Origin: an uncultured Clostridia bacterium
GTDB taxonomy: Bacteria > Bacillota > Clostridia > Oscillospirales > Oscillospiraceae
Direction of reading: 5' to 3'
Length of the DNA: 64,000 nt
NCBI GenBank assembly: GCA_946061515.1
Contig: CAMGRL010000002.1
Span: 1-64,000, forward strand
Part shown: positions 29,995 to 39,364 of the stretch, in pieces
Layout of the letters: every line of letters begins with the position of its first letter
Position numbering within the stretch: the first letter of the stretch is position 1
Program-made: the position numbers and the translations under genes
The notes under the pieces: model-generated
Seen by the model: the letters and a program-made list of their open reading frames with translations, nothing else
What the model was told of the DNA's origin: nothing
Databases searched by the model: none

Positions 29995-31413
29995 TCAGTT
30001 GCAGACCTTGCCGGGATTCAATATCCCGTCCGGGTCAAAGGCTTTCTTGATGGCGCCCATCAGGCCGTAGGCCGTCTCGCCCACGGATTCCCGCAGGTAC
30101 GCCTTCTTCGCGTGGCCGATGGAGTGCTCGCCGGAGACCTGGCCCTCGAACTCCGTGCATTTGGCATAGCACTTGTCCATAATGGCCTTGACCCGGCCCT
30201 TGAACTCCGCCTCGTCCATGTCGTTGGCGCAGCAGTAGATATGCAGGTTGCCGTCCCCGGCGTGGCCGAAGGAGCGCAGGCAAACGCCGTATTCCTCCGC
30301 CACATCGTGGCTGTACACCAGAAATTCGGCGATCCGGTCCACAGGCACCACCACGTCCATCTCGTCCAGCAGTCTGGTCTCCGCCTCGATGACGGTGAGG
30401 AAAGCACTTCTGGCGGCCCATACATCCTTTTTCAGTCCGTCCGTCCAGACCACCAGCACGTCATAGGCCCCGGTCTGCTCCGCCACCTGGCCCAGACGGT
30501 CCATTTTCAAGGTCAGCTCCGCCTCGCTGTCGCCCACCAGGGTCACCAGGATGTAGGCTCCTACACTCTTGCCGTTGACCGTTGTGGGAAACACGGCGTT
30601 GCCGGTATAGGCGGCGGAGGAGTCTACGATATCCCGCTCCATAAATTCAATGGACTGAGGGTCCAGATTGGCAAGCTTGATGGCCGGTACAGAGGCGATG
30701 GCGGTGGCAATGTCCTGGAAGGGCAGGATCAGGCTCACGTCCATCACGGGCTTGGGGATCAGCTTCAGGGTAAGCTCGGTAATGATGCCCAGGGTTCCCT
30801 CGGAGCCGATCATCAGATGGAGCAGGCTGTAGCCGGAGCTGGTCTTGCAGACGGTTTTGCCCAGCTTCATCACTTCGCCGTTGGGCAGCACCACGGTCAT
30901 GGCCAGCACATAGTCTCTCGTCACGCCGTATTTCACCGCCCGCATACCGCCGGCGTTGGTCGACACATTGCCGCCCACGGTGGCCGTCTTTTCACCGGGG
31001 TCAGGCGGGTACATCAGGCCGTGGGCCAGAGCGTCCGCCGCCAGATCGCAGAGCAGCACGCCGGGCTGGGTATGTACCACCAGATTGTTCATGTCATAGG
31101 AGAGGATCTTATTCATCCGCTCGGTGCTGAGCACGATGCCGCCGTGGATGGGCACGCAGCCGCCCACAAGGCCGGTGCCCGCGCCCCGGACTGTCACCGG
31201 GATCCTGTTTTCATGACAGAGCTTCATGATGGCGGAGACCTCTTCGGTACTCTCCACCAGGCACACCGCCTCCGGCATAAACCTGCCGTAAATGGGCATC
31301 TCGTCGTGGGAATAGGCTTCCTTCACGGCGTCCCCATATTGAAAACGCTTTTCCCCCAGCAGCCCGCCCAGCTCTTCCGCCAGCGCCGGGGTAAGTTTAT
31401 TGTAATTTACCAT
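29995..31413 (-). CDS. GlcD/LctD-type FAD-linked D-2-hydroxyacid dehydrogenase
   Basis: 472 residues. The N-terminal PCMH-type FAD domain contains VRGAGTGLVGGCVPIHGG (near residue 75) and the TVGGNVSTNAGG motif. The C-terminal FAD-oxidase domain ends with SFGHAGDGNLHIY, whose histidines bind metal or substrate. This is the dehydrogenase partner of EtfBA in lactate-oxidising anaerobes, where endergonic NAD reduction is driven by ferredoxin. Glycolate or other D-2-hydroxyacids are alternatives. ATG 31413 with AGGAGG seven bases upstream is chosen over earlier in-frame codons, which would overlap the kinase gene. Confidence 0.92.
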   Translation of the reverse strand: MVNYNKLTPALAEELGGLLGEKRFQYGDAVKEAYSHDEMPIYGRFMPEAVCLVESTEEVSAIMKLCHENRIPVTVRGAGTGLVGGCVPIHGGIVLSTERMNKILSYDMNNLVVHTQPGVLLCDLAADALAHGLMYPPDPGEKTATVGGNVSTNAGGMRAVKYGVTRDYVLAMTVVLPNGEVMKLGKTVCKTSSGYSLLHLMIGSEGTLGIITELTLKLIPKPVMDVSLILPFQDIATAIASVPAIKLANLDPQSIEFMERDIVDSSAAYTGNAVFPTTVNGKSVGAYILVTLVGDSEAELTLKMDRLGQVAEQTGAYDVLVVWTDGLKKDVWAARSAFLTVIEAETRLLDEMDVVVPVDRIAEFLVYSHDVAEEYGVCLRSFGHAGDGNLHIYCCANDMDEAEFKGRVKAIMDKCYAKCTEFEGQVSGEHSIGHAKKAYLRESVGETAYGLMGAIKKAFDPDGILNPGKVCN

Positions 31414-31432
31414 TATTTCCTCCTGTATTGGA

Positions 31433-32608
31433 TCACTGTCCGAGTACGCAGTCATAGGTCTGCCGTGCCACGCCGATCTCCTCATTGGCGGCAACGACAA
31501 GGATCTTCACTGGGGAATCAGTCGCAGAGATCATTCCATGGCCGCGGCACATCTTGTTCGCTTCTCTGTCGAGGACGACACCCATATGCGCAAGAGGCAG
31601 GCAGATCTTTTCGCGAAGCAGGTTGGAGTTTTCGCCGATGCCGCCGGTAAATACAAGGGCATCCAGACCGCCAAGCTCCGCGTAAAAAGAGCCGATGTAG
31701 CGGATAATTGACACCGCAAGCATATCTATGGCGAGCTCTGCGCGCTTGTTGCCGTTTTCCGCGGCCTCCTGCACCTTGCGAAGATCATTACTGACGCCGG
31801 ATACGCCAAGCAAACCGCCGTTTTTCGCCACAGCCTGGAGAATCTCTTCCTCTGTCAGGCCCTCATTTTTAAGAAACGGGATGATATACGGGTCAAAGTC
31901 TCCGGCGCGGTTTGCATGAGGTATACCTGTCTGAAGCGAGAAGCCAAAACTTGTATCCACGCTCTGTCCGTCTTTTATGGCGCACAGCGAGCAGCTTCCG
32001 CCCAGGTGGCAGGAGATGATCCGGCGTTCTTTGACCTGCTTGGCGATATAGGAGTGGGATGAACCATGGTAGCCCATGCGCATGATCCCGTATTTTTCAT
32101 ACCACTCATACGGAAGGGAGTAAATTCTCCGTTCCAGGGGGATCGTCTTATGGAAAGCCGTTTCAAATACGCCAACCATCTTGGCCCCGGGCAGGACCTG
32201 CTTAAACTGACCGATCGCTTCAAGATACGGGGCGTTGTGTGCCGGAGCAACAAAAAGATATTCTCTCATTGCTTCAAGGACCTGTTCGGTCAGCTCATGC
32301 ACACCATAGAAGCCCTTGGCCAACACCGTTTTGAAGCCCACAGCCTCAATTTTTCTCGCTTCCTCGGGAACCGCTCCCTCACCTTCGGTCAATGAGGAGA
32401 GAAACATCCTGATACCGTCGGAGTAGCACGGGATCGAACAATCGTTCTTTCTTTCCTCCAGACCGCTCTCCATATTTTTATAATAATATATTGCATCATC
32501 GCTTCCGACACGCTCGATCTTGGACTCGCAGAGAAGTCTCTCCTGCGGCATCTCGAAAAGCTTGAATTTAAGCGATGTACTGCCCACATTGCTTACCAGA
32601 ATATACAT
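31433..32608 (-). CDS. Acetate/butyrate-kinase-family protein
   Basis: 391 residues of the ASKHA fold. Signatures: the N-terminal VSNVGSTSLKFKL, MGYHGSSHSYIA (acetate-kinase signature 2) and the adenine-binding LVFTGGIGENS. Acetate kinase makes ATP from an acyl phosphate. The N-terminal motif departs from the canonical N-G-S-S-S-K form and the sequence looks divergent, so the acyl group may not be acetate. ATG 32608 follows CAGGAGG. It lies between the TRAP/FdrA/YlbE genes and the lactate dehydrogenase operon. No phosphotransacetylase is seen nearby, so a partner must be elsewhere or one of the FdrA-type proteins. Confidence 0.88.
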   Translation of the reverse strand: MYILVSNVGSTSLKFKLFEMPQERLLCESKIERVGSDDAIYYYKNMESGLEERKNDCSIPCYSDGIRMFLSSLTEGEGAVPEEARKIEAVGFKTVLAKGFYGVHELTEQVLEAMREYLFVAPAHNAPYLEAIGQFKQVLPGAKMVGVFETAFHKTIPLERRIYSLPYEWYEKYGIMRMGYHGSSHSYIAKQVKERRIISCHLGGSCSLCAIKDGQSVDTSFGFSLQTGIPHANRAGDFDPYIIPFLKNEGLTEEEILQAVAKNGGLLGVSGVSNDLRKVQEAAENGNKRAELAIDMLAVSIIRYIGSFYAELGGLDALVFTGGIGENSNLLREKICLPLAHMGVVLDREANKMCRGHGMISATDSPVKILVVAANEEIGVARQTYDCVLGQ

Positions 32609-32642
32609 GATCACTTACCTCCTGTAAGAGAATTGCGTTGAA

Positions 32643-32897
32643 TCACTTCAGAGGGTGCCCGCATTCCGGGCACTTTTTCCATTTTAACATTTTAAAGAAA
32701 AGCCGCCGGCCACAGTGTGGACACTTGCTCCAGATCACACCCACGGAGAGCCCGGCCGCCGTAAGGATTATCACGCCGGTAAGCGCAATATTGTAAAGGC
32801 TGCTGTCTTTTTCAATACACAGTGTGCCCACGGCCGCGATGGAAAACGCCGCAAGCAATAGCACAAGCATAACTTTTTTTGCGGTAGAAAACTTCAT
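32643..32897 (-). CDS. Small two-helix membrane protein with C-terminal zinc ribbon
   Basis: 84 residues. Two hydrophobic helices (about 8-27 and 36-56) precede a CPHCGR...CPECGH zinc ribbon (59-80). A GGAG ribosome site precedes the ATG. The family is not recognised and no function is proposed; it lies between the TRAP operon and the acetate-kinase-family gene on the same strand. Confidence 0.65.
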   Translation of the reverse strand: MKFSTAKKVMLVLLLAAFSIAAVGTLCIEKDSSLYNIALTGVIILTAAGLSVGVIWSKCPHCGRRLFFKMLKWKKCPECGHPLK

Positions 32898-32971
32898 GGA
32901 ACGCTCCGTTCTCCCCTATTGGGCAAACTCATCCCCAGTCGCTCTGCGGGATGCTGTGTTGATACTATTTT

Positions 32972-33052
32972 CCCATAAAAAGCAGACTTTGGCTGCTTTT
33001 TATGGGAGTCCAGTATGAATAGGCTCTGAGGCCGGAGAGTGCCCCGGCCTCA
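32972..33052 (-). terminator. Two hairpins after the first TRAP operon
   Basis: CCCATAAAAAGCAG...TGCTTTTTATGGG spans 32972-33006, and GAGGCCGG...CCGGCCTC lies near 33028-33051. Both lie between dctP 1 and the zinc-ribbon gene; the first has AT-rich arms, the second a T-rich tail on the plus strand. They probably end or attenuate the TRAP transcript. Confidence 0.55.
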
Positions 33053-33097
33053 TTTTCGTGATTATGTTTTGCTGCTTCTGAACAAAGTCTCCCGTGA

Positions 33098-34171
33098 TCA
33101 GGCGCGGCCGGTTGCCTCAAGCATGATCTGGTACAGATCATCGGCGTCTGCCGCTGCAACGATATCCTTCCACAGGCCCTCAGAATATCTCTTGTAGACT
33201 TCCTCGGTATCCGCAAACTCAGACATCGGAGTCACAGTTGCGCCGTCAGCAATAACTGCGGCCTTGTAATCAGCGTCCTTGTCCTGAACGTCCTTGCGCT
33301 GCTCAGCCGCAACCTGTGCGCAGGTATCAGTGAACATCTGCTGATCTTCCTCGGACAGGCTGTTCCAGAAATCCAGGTTAAAGGAAGGCACACCGCACTG
33401 GAAGAAGTGGTTGGACTCCAGGATGTAAGGCGCTTCGCTGTAGAACTTCTGCTGAGAAATGTACTCCCAGTTGGCGCAGCCGCCATCGACAACACCGGTT
33501 GCAAGAGCATTGTACAGTTCAGACCATGCGACCGGGGTGGGGTTCATGCCGAGCGTCTTAAAGGTGTTGATCCACAGGTCCAGCTCAGGGACGCGGAACT
33601 TCAGGTTCTTGATGCTTTCGAGGCTTGTAACAGGCTCTCTGTTGGAGAAGATCTGACGAGCGCCAAGGCTGAAGAAGGTCAGAGGATGGATATTGGCGCC
33701 TTCCTCAATATCCTTTGCAAGCTCCGCGCCGGCCGCGCCGTCCAGAGCCGTCCAGAGCTGCTCATAGCTGTCGAAGAAGAAGGGCATGTTGATCAGGTTG
33801 ATCTCGGGAACGAGGAAGTCCATAACCGCGGTATCGCACCAGGCCAGGTCGTAAACGCCCATGGACAGGGATTCAACCAGTTCGCGGGCCTCGCCGAACT
33901 GAGAGCTGGGGTAAATGGTGATCTTGTACTTGCCGTTGGACTGCTCGTAAACAAGATCAGCCCACTTCTGCAGGTAGATGTGCTGGCTGCTGGTGGGGGC
34001 AAGGGGATGGCCAAGCTTCAGCTCAACAGTCTCGACAGCGGCGTCTTCAGATCCGGAAGGCTCGGAAGCTGCCGGTTCATTCCCCTTCTCTGCGGGTGCA
34101 GCGGTGGTGCCGCATGCACAGAGGGCCAGGACCATAAGCATGGCAAGGATCAGCGCGATGAATTTTTTCAT
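33098..34171 (-). CDS. dctP: TRAP transporter solute-binding protein (DctP), system 1
   Basis: 357 residues. A lipoprotein signal (MKKFIALILAMLMVLALCAC) and a short acidic tether precede the DctP fold. Typical blocks are LGHPLAPTSSQHIYLQKWAD and WADLVYEQSNGKYKITIYPSSQFGE, and the conserved arginine region follows NLKFRVPELDLW, where the carboxylate of the solute is held. It captures an organic acid outside the membrane for the DctQM channel encoded just upstream. Neighbouring lactate and FdrA/YlbE genes suggest a hydroxyacid or related carboxylate. Confidence 0.93.
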   Translation of the reverse strand: MKKFIALILAMLMVLALCACGTTAAPAEKGNEPAASEPSGSEDAAVETVELKLGHPLAPTSSQHIYLQKWADLVYEQSNGKYKITIYPSSQFGEARELVESLSMGVYDLAWCDTAVMDFLVPEINLINMPFFFDSYEQLWTALDGAAGAELAKDIEEGANIHPLTFFSLGARQIFSNREPVTSLESIKNLKFRVPELDLWINTFKTLGMNPTPVAWSELYNALATGVVDGGCANWEYISQQKFYSEAPYILESNHFFQCGVPSFNLDFWNSLSEEDQQMFTDTCAQVAAEQRKDVQDKDADYKAAVIADGATVTPMSEFADTEEVYKRYSEGLWKDIVAAADADDLYQIMLEATGRA

Positions 34172-34216
34172 TTGTGTTTCCTCCTTTGATTATTTAACAG
34201 TAAATGATGCGTAAAT

Positions 34217-35491
34217 TTACAAACCCAACAGGTTTGGAAGCAGGGTCGCAACACCGGGGACAAATACGATCAGAATCGTTACGCCGAGCATAATGAACAC
34301 AAAGGGCCATATGGGCTTTATTGCGTCCTTAAGCGGAAGTTTTGCAATACCGCAGGATACATACAGCGTGATACCCACAGGCGGTGTGATCGCGCCAATG
34401 CAGAAGGTGATGATGACCACGATCGCAAAGTAGAGCGGATCATAACCGAGCAGGTTCACAAGGGCGGTAAACATGGGGATCATCATGATCAGTGCCGCGG
34501 TAACCTCAACAAACATGCCAAGGATCATAATCAACAGCATGATCAGCAGCATGACAATATAGGGATTGGTGCTGATCGAGATGATGAAGTTGACCATGAT
34601 CTCCGCGAAATCACAGTAGGTCAGGAGATAGGAGAACGAAGCCGCAAAGCAGATAACGATCATCGGTCCAAGCGTGGATATTGCGGCCTGGTAAAGGCTG
34701 TCAAACAGATCCTTCAGTTTGAGGCGCTTACGTACAATACCGTAAACCGCGCTGTAGAGGACCGCAATAGCGCCGGACTCAGTAGCCGTGAACATACCGC
34801 TCATGATACCCACAAGGATAATGACCGGCGTCAGCAGCGCAAAAAAGGCCTTTACAAATGCGTTCCAGACCTCTTTGGCTTTGGCTCTGGGCTTGGCTAC
34901 CATTCCGATCTTTTTGGCGTGGAAGTTGCAATACACCATGAATCCAACACCCATCAGTATACCGGGAACCATGCCCGACATAAACAGACGGTTGATCGGC
35001 ATGTTTGTGGCACTGGCATAAATGATCATGATTATGCTCGGCGGAATAATTGGGCCCAGGTTACCAGACGCCGCGATCAGCGAGCAGGAGAAGCCATCGT
35101 CATAGCCTTCTTTGCGCAATCCGGGGATCATCATGGAGCCGATAGCAGACGCCGACGCATTGTTGGAGCCGCACATGGCCGCCATCAGTATGCCGGTCAG
35201 GCAGGTCGTCTGCGCAAGACCGCCTCTGATGTGGCCCACGCATTTGTCGCAGAAGTCGATCAGTTCCTCCGTGATACCGACGCGCTCCATCAGGTTTCCG
35301 GCCAGCATAAACAGCGGGATCGCCATAAGCGCGAAGGAGTTCGTCGCAGTAAATGTGCGCTGTGCCATGACCATCGGATCGATCCCGGCATACAGAAAGG
35401 TAAAGGCTGCGGAGGCGCCCATGGTAAAGGCAATGGGCATGCCCAATATCATGAATACGAAGAACAGGATGATGAGCATTGCGAGCATCAT
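34217..35491 (-). CDS. dctM: TRAP transporter large permease (DctM), system 1
   Basis: 424 residues, polytopic. It opens with the DctM pattern IILFFVFMILGMPIAFTMG and contains the conserved blocks ESGAIAVLYSAVYG and NLGPIIPPSIIMIIYA. It couples solute import to a sodium gradient with DctQ and DctP. The start overlaps the DctQ stop by four bases (ATGA). Confidence 0.95.
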   Translation of the reverse strand: MMLAMLIILFFVFMILGMPIAFTMGASAAFTFLYAGIDPMVMAQRTFTATNSFALMAIPLFMLAGNLMERVGITEELIDFCDKCVGHIRGGLAQTTCLTGILMAAMCGSNNASASAIGSMMIPGLRKEGYDDGFSCSLIAASGNLGPIIPPSIIMIIYASATNMPINRLFMSGMVPGILMGVGFMVYCNFHAKKIGMVAKPRAKAKEVWNAFVKAFFALLTPVIILVGIMSGMFTATESGAIAVLYSAVYGIVRKRLKLKDLFDSLYQAAISTLGPMIVICFAASFSYLLTYCDFAEIMVNFIISISTNPYIVMLLIMLLIMILGMFVEVTAALIMMIPMFTALVNLLGYDPLYFAIVVIITFCIGAITPPVGITLYVSCGIAKLPLKDAIKPIWPFVFIMLGVTILIVFVPGVATLLPNLLGL

Positions 35492-35997
35492 GCGGACGGG
35501 GCCTCCTTTCCTTTATCCTTTTTCACGAGATGAATCACCCGATAGACAGCACTTTCAATTGCGCAGAGCAGCAGCATCCCACCACACGCGATCTCAGAGG
35601 CATAAATGTATCCGGTTGGAATATTGAGCCCCTGGAAAATGTTTGCTCCCGCCTTGATCGTGTATCTGAGTCCGCCGTATCCGAAATAGACAGCAAACGC
35701 GCCAACGATGAGATCCATAACAATGGCTGTTACCGCCTGCAGAACGGGAGGAAAGTGCTCAATTACCAGATCAAGATTTGTCGCAAGCTTGGTGCGATAC
35801 AAAATTGGTATGCCCAGCATGATCATCCACACAAAGAGGAAGCGCGACACCTGTTCAGACCAGGTAAGGGAGTTGGCCAGAACATAGCGGCAGAAGACCG
35901 AGACTATGATCACGACGGTAAAAATGAACATTGCCGCAATCATAATCCACTTGAAAACCACTTGGATGATGTCCAAGATCTTGGAAAAAACTTTCAA
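35488..35997 (-). CDS. dctQ: TRAP transporter small permease (DctQ), system 1
   Basis: 169 residues with four hydrophobic helices and the family motif RYVLANSLTWSEQVSRFLFVWMIMLG. It forms the membrane complex with DctM, whose gene overlaps its stop. It follows the YlbE-like gene by 84 bp and is probably part of the sigma-54 operon starting at 39126-39140. Confidence 0.92.
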   Translation of the reverse strand: MKVFSKILDIIQVVFKWIMIAAMFIFTVVIIVSVFCRYVLANSLTWSEQVSRFLFVWMIMLGIPILYRTKLATNLDLVIEHFPPVLQAVTAIVMDLIVGAFAVYFGYGGLRYTIKAGANIFQGLNIPTGYIYASEIACGGMLLLCAIESAVYRVIHLVKKDKGKEAPSA

Positions 35998-36081
35998 ACC
36001 GGGATCACCGTCCTTTCTATCTTTTTTTGCCGGGTTTGCAGCAAATTATTACAACATGTCTTCCGGAACAGCTCTTCCTGG

Positions 36082-37491
36082 TTATTTGCCGTATTTGTCA
36101 AGGAATGCGTATGCGGCCTTGACATAGTGTTCCGTACCAAAACGGGCCGCACCTGCGCCGATCTGGCCGCCGGTCTTGTTGACGATACCGCCGTGGCAGA
36201 TCGGGGTGATGCCGGTTTCAACAACCTTCATAATATCAATACCCATGCCCGGTCCGGTGAAGTCCAGCAGGGGGATCGGGAAATTCTTGTTGGTACCGGC
36301 GCAGATGGTGCGGAGCTCCTCGCTTTGGGCCTTTGCTTCACGCCAGCCGCCGTTACGCAGTCTGAGAACAGTAGGAGCGGCAGCAGCGGAGAATGCACCC
36401 ATACCATAGGTCTCTGTCGCGGTGGAGTCTCCCATGTAGGGAACCGAGTCCTCCAGCGTCCACTGCGTGGAGAACAGCGTTCCCACAAAACGGGGAGCGG
36501 CCGTCTTGAACCACTGTTCGCCCAGGCCTGCCACTTTTATACCGGTCTCCACGCCGTTCTGGGCAATAGAGGTGACGATGGTGCAGTATTCCTTGCCTTT
36601 GATGCTGCGCATGGATGCCAGAGAGCAGCTCATGCCCAGGGGGTGGAACCAGCGCTCATTGCCGACAAACATTTCGACAACGCGCTTCATATCCTTGACA
36701 GGGATCTCCTCTGCGTCAAGCAGCATGGGAACGATCTCGCTGACCAGCATATTGCCGCAGGCGGCCTGTCTGGTGTGGCTCTCGTCGCCCATCATCATGC
36801 CCTTTGCCAGAATATTGCGGACGTTGATGCCGCCGTATTTTTTCAGAACAAAGTCAACGATCGGAGCAAAGAAATCCTCAATTTCCAGAAGGTTCTTCTC
36901 GATCTCGGGGTTCCACATTGCCCAGGCGCCCAGACCGTTTCTGCCCTCAAAGGGGATGCAGTATGCTCTGTTCCCATGGACAACATCTTCTGTCACGTTA
37001 ACCACCATATTGTGGGTAACGATACCGGCCGCGGCGCCGATGGCATACATATCATTGCAGGATGCAAGCTCGATCTCGCCCGCTCTGACCATCGCGTCGG
37101 CTTCCTCAACGGTTTTCGCGAGCCCTGCATGGATCGCGCCGTAGCATACGCCGCGTTTCTGGACCCCGATCATGTGATCCCAGTCGATGGGAGGGCCGGA
37201 GTGCATGATCATGTTTTCCTTAAATCCGGGGATCGCTTTTATTGCCTTTTCCAGGCCGATCCAGTGACCTTCCGCCGCATTCAGCGTGTCAATAGCCTCT
37301 GCGTTTGCCTTCGCGATCTTCTCCTTCAGGGTGGGCTCCATCGTGCTGATCATGCGGCAGAGCTTCGCGTCCACAGGCGGTTTCCACGCCAGATGGATGG
37401 CCTTTACGCCCTGATCCTTGATTCCGTCTGCAAATGGCTTTACACCAATATTGATAACAGCAGGTTCCTGCTTAAACATTTTGTATTCCAT
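36082..37491 (-). CDS. DUF1116 protein, YlbE/AllG-like
   Basis: About 469 residues, full length for DUF1116. In Escherichia coli the homologue YlbE (AllG) acts with FdrA (AllF) and the DUF2877 protein YlbF (AllH) in the oxamate carbamoyltransferase step of anaerobic allantoin use. Visible blocks are MHSGPPIDWDHMIG, GNERWFHPLGMSCSLAS and GAARFGTEHYVKAAYAFLDKYG. ATG 37491 follows GGGGG; the longer frame begins one base after the FdrA stop but lacks a ribosome site. It sits 15 bp after the FdrA gene, with which it must work. Whether oxamate is the substrate here is open, since no other allantoin genes are seen. Confidence 0.85.
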   Translation of the reverse strand: MEYKMFKQEPAVINIGVKPFADGIKDQGVKAIHLAWKPPVDAKLCRMISTMEPTLKEKIAKANAEAIDTLNAAEGHWIGLEKAIKAIPGFKENMIMHSGPPIDWDHMIGVQKRGVCYGAIHAGLAKTVEEADAMVRAGEIELASCNDMYAIGAAAGIVTHNMVVNVTEDVVHGNRAYCIPFEGRNGLGAWAMWNPEIEKNLLEIEDFFAPIVDFVLKKYGGINVRNILAKGMMMGDESHTRQAACGNMLVSEIVPMLLDAEEIPVKDMKRVVEMFVGNERWFHPLGMSCSLASMRSIKGKEYCTIVTSIAQNGVETGIKVAGLGEQWFKTAAPRFVGTLFSTQWTLEDSVPYMGDSTATETYGMGAFSAAAAPTVLRLRNGGWREAKAQSEELRTICAGTNKNFPIPLLDFTGPGMGIDIMKVVETGITPICHGGIVNKTGGQIGAGAARFGTEHYVKAAYAFLDKYGK

Positions 37492-37506
37492 TACTGTTGC
37501 CCCCAA

Positions 37507-39051
37507 TCAAGAAACAATAAGTCCGGCCAGCAGTGCTGCCTTGGCATTGCTGGGCTGCAGAATGACTCCATACTCTTCCAGACGCGCAGCCTGTTCAGCA
37601 ACGTTCTGCGGTTCAATATCGGTACCGCACAGGGAGGCGATAACACAGATATGGCGACCTTCTTCTTTTTCTATACGCTTGATCTCCTTCAATGCGTCCT
37701 CAATTGCGCCAACCGGGTCCGGATGGATCGCGTGACCATACAGAAGGTCAAAGAGGATAACACCAACCTCGGGATCCCGGGCTTCCTGGATCATACGGTC
37801 TACCAGGATGGACGGGTCCATAACGGGATGGGGTTTACCCTTGGTAAAGACTTCGTCGCCCATGTCAACAAGGGAGTTTTCAAGGCTCTGATATCTGTCT
37901 TCGAGCAAATCGACCTTGCCAAAGGCGATGTTGGAGTGCATGTTTGGCACAAATTCCTGCAGGAGCGTGACCGCTTCCTCACTGTGTGTACCGCCGCAGA
38001 ACAGGCCCCGCATATACTTCTGCGCGGGAGCCAGCCTGGCCTTCTCTTCTCCGGCCAGCTTTGCAAAAGCAGCCTTATCCTCCGCGACTATGTCCTTGTC
38101 GGCCGGGATCCTGCCATTGACCAGGTCAACGGCCATAATTGCCGCCTCTTCAAGCGTCCTGGGTGCATAGGCGCCGGCCGCTTTGATCTCTTCCGCGTTG
38201 CCGCCGAGGAAGAAGATGACCGAAGGCTTGTTCTTCGGGAGATTTTCATAAATCTTCTTGGCCACGCTGGGGTGAGGCGGCTTGGAGACCATGACCACGA
38301 CTTCCGTTTCGGGATCGTTTGTGAAGTAGTCAATCGCCTGGAGGAACATGATGCCGCCGATCTTCTCCCGCAGATCATGTCCGCCGGTACCTATCGCCTG
38401 GCTGACACCCTCGCCCATATTGTGGACAAGCACGGCGACCTCCTGCAGACCGCTGCCGGATGCGGCAACGATTCCGACCTTGCCGCGGCGGATCTTGCTC
38501 ATCAGGCCCAGGGAAACACCATTGATGACCGCGGTGCCTGCGCCGGGTCCCATCACAAACAGCCCTTTTTCATGAGCGATCTGTTTGATCTCAAGCTCTT
38601 CATCCTCGTCCATATCGCTGAAGATAAACAGGTTCATGTCATTGGCCAGCGCCGTCTTGGCCTCATCCAGCGCATACTCACTGGGCAGAGAGATGATGCA
38701 TATATTGGCTTCGGGCATCGCGCTCTTTGCCGCTGGGAGCTTGCGGTATTCCACCTCTGCCTCACCCTGATTGGAGCTGGACTTTCCTCCGGCAATTTCC
38801 TTCACCTTTTCTTCTGCCATTTTCATGACATCCTCTCTGTCGCAGTCCAGCGAGAGGATCAGATCGTTCGGGCCCGCGTTTCTGACCGCAGGTGTCATTC
38901 CGCCGAACTCATCTACGACTGTCTTGTTCATGTCTGTTGCCATAACGACCACAGCCTTGTGTACGGTGGGCAGTTTCATCATTTCGCGGGACACAGACAG
39001 AATCAGGATCGAGTCCATGTAGCAGTTTGGCATAACAATTGTTTTGATCAT
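37507..39051 (-). CDS. FdrA-like protein (AllF-like, succinyl-CoA-synthetase fold)
   Basis: 514 residues. The central part has a CoA-binding/Rossmann block (IISLPSEYALDEAKTAL) and the ligase-like motif GIVAASGSGLQEVAVLVHNMGEGVSQAIGTGG, as in succinyl-CoA synthetase alpha subunits. The C-terminal half has a flavodoxin-like ligase domain with GLFCGGTHSEEA and ILFDLLYGHAIHPDP. Known homologues form a transcarbamoylase with YlbE and YlbF. It is the first gene of the sigma-54 operon at 39126-39140, with a leader of about 63 nt. An acyl-phosphate-forming role that would feed the acetate-kinase-family protein is my inference. Confidence 0.87.
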   Translation of the reverse strand: MIKTIVMPNCYMDSILILSVSREMMKLPTVHKAVVVMATDMNKTVVDEFGGMTPAVRNAGPNDLILSLDCDREDVMKMAEEKVKEIAGGKSSSNQGEAEVEYRKLPAAKSAMPEANICIISLPSEYALDEAKTALANDMNLFIFSDMDEDEELEIKQIAHEKGLFVMGPGAGTAVINGVSLGLMSKIRRGKVGIVAASGSGLQEVAVLVHNMGEGVSQAIGTGGHDLREKIGGIMFLQAIDYFTNDPETEVVVMVSKPPHPSVAKKIYENLPKNKPSVIFFLGGNAEEIKAAGAYAPRTLEEAAIMAVDLVNGRIPADKDIVAEDKAAFAKLAGEEKARLAPAQKYMRGLFCGGTHSEEAVTLLQEFVPNMHSNIAFGKVDLLEDRYQSLENSLVDMGDEVFTKGKPHPVMDPSILVDRMIQEARDPEVGVILFDLLYGHAIHPDPVGAIEDALKEIKRIEKEEGRHICVIASLCGTDIEPQNVAEQAARLEEYGVILQPSNAKAALLAGLIVS

Positions 39052-39125
39052 ACCTTTTGCGCTTCCTTTCCTATTTTCGGCTTTGCCATTATCTGATGGC
39101 GATCAAATCTACAATTTACATAGGA

Positions 39126-39140
39126 GCAATTTATATGCCA
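39126..39140 (-). promoter_or_regulatory. Sigma-54 promoter ahead of fdrA-like operon
   Basis: On the minus strand TGGCAT-ATAAA-TTGC gives the exact -24/-12 spacing, preceded by AAAGT as in the two other sites. The rest of the gap 39052-39364 is AT-rich. It contains three ACGTAA/TTACGT motifs (39209, 39261, 39282) upstream of the promoter that could be enhancer sites, and a terminator at 39329-39359. Confidence 0.85.
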
Positions 39141-39328
39141 ACTTTTTTTACGCCACGTTCTGTGGATTTCTCCTAAAACCCAATTGGTCCGAATGAACAC
39201 ATTGCACAACGTAAGCTGCCCTTCATTTCCCTATACGCGATTGGCCATATTTACATTTTTACGTAAAGTTCATTACATTTTTTACGTTTTTCTTCTTTTC
39301 CCGGGCAGTTCCGGCAAACATTAATGAA

Positions 39329-39359
39329 AAAGTCCGAAAAACTGTTTTTTTCGGACTTT
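39329..39359 (-). terminator. Terminator after the first sigma-54 activator gene
   Basis: Stem AAAGTCCGAAAA / TTTTCGGACTTT followed on the minus strand by a T tract, six bases past the activator stop codon. Confidence 0.85.
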
Positions 39360-39364
39360 CATTT

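Noticed and set aside
36082..39051. Anaerobic allantoin pathway
   Set aside because: FdrA/YlbE homologues are present, but no allantoate amidohydrolase, ureidoglycolate dehydrogenase or carbamate kinase is seen in the window.
35479..39096. A 1,205-codon open frame on the plus strand
   Set aside because: It lies antisense to fdrA-like, YlbE-like and DctQ genes that have clear family signatures and ribosome sites; the open frame comes from the high GC codon bias of those genes.
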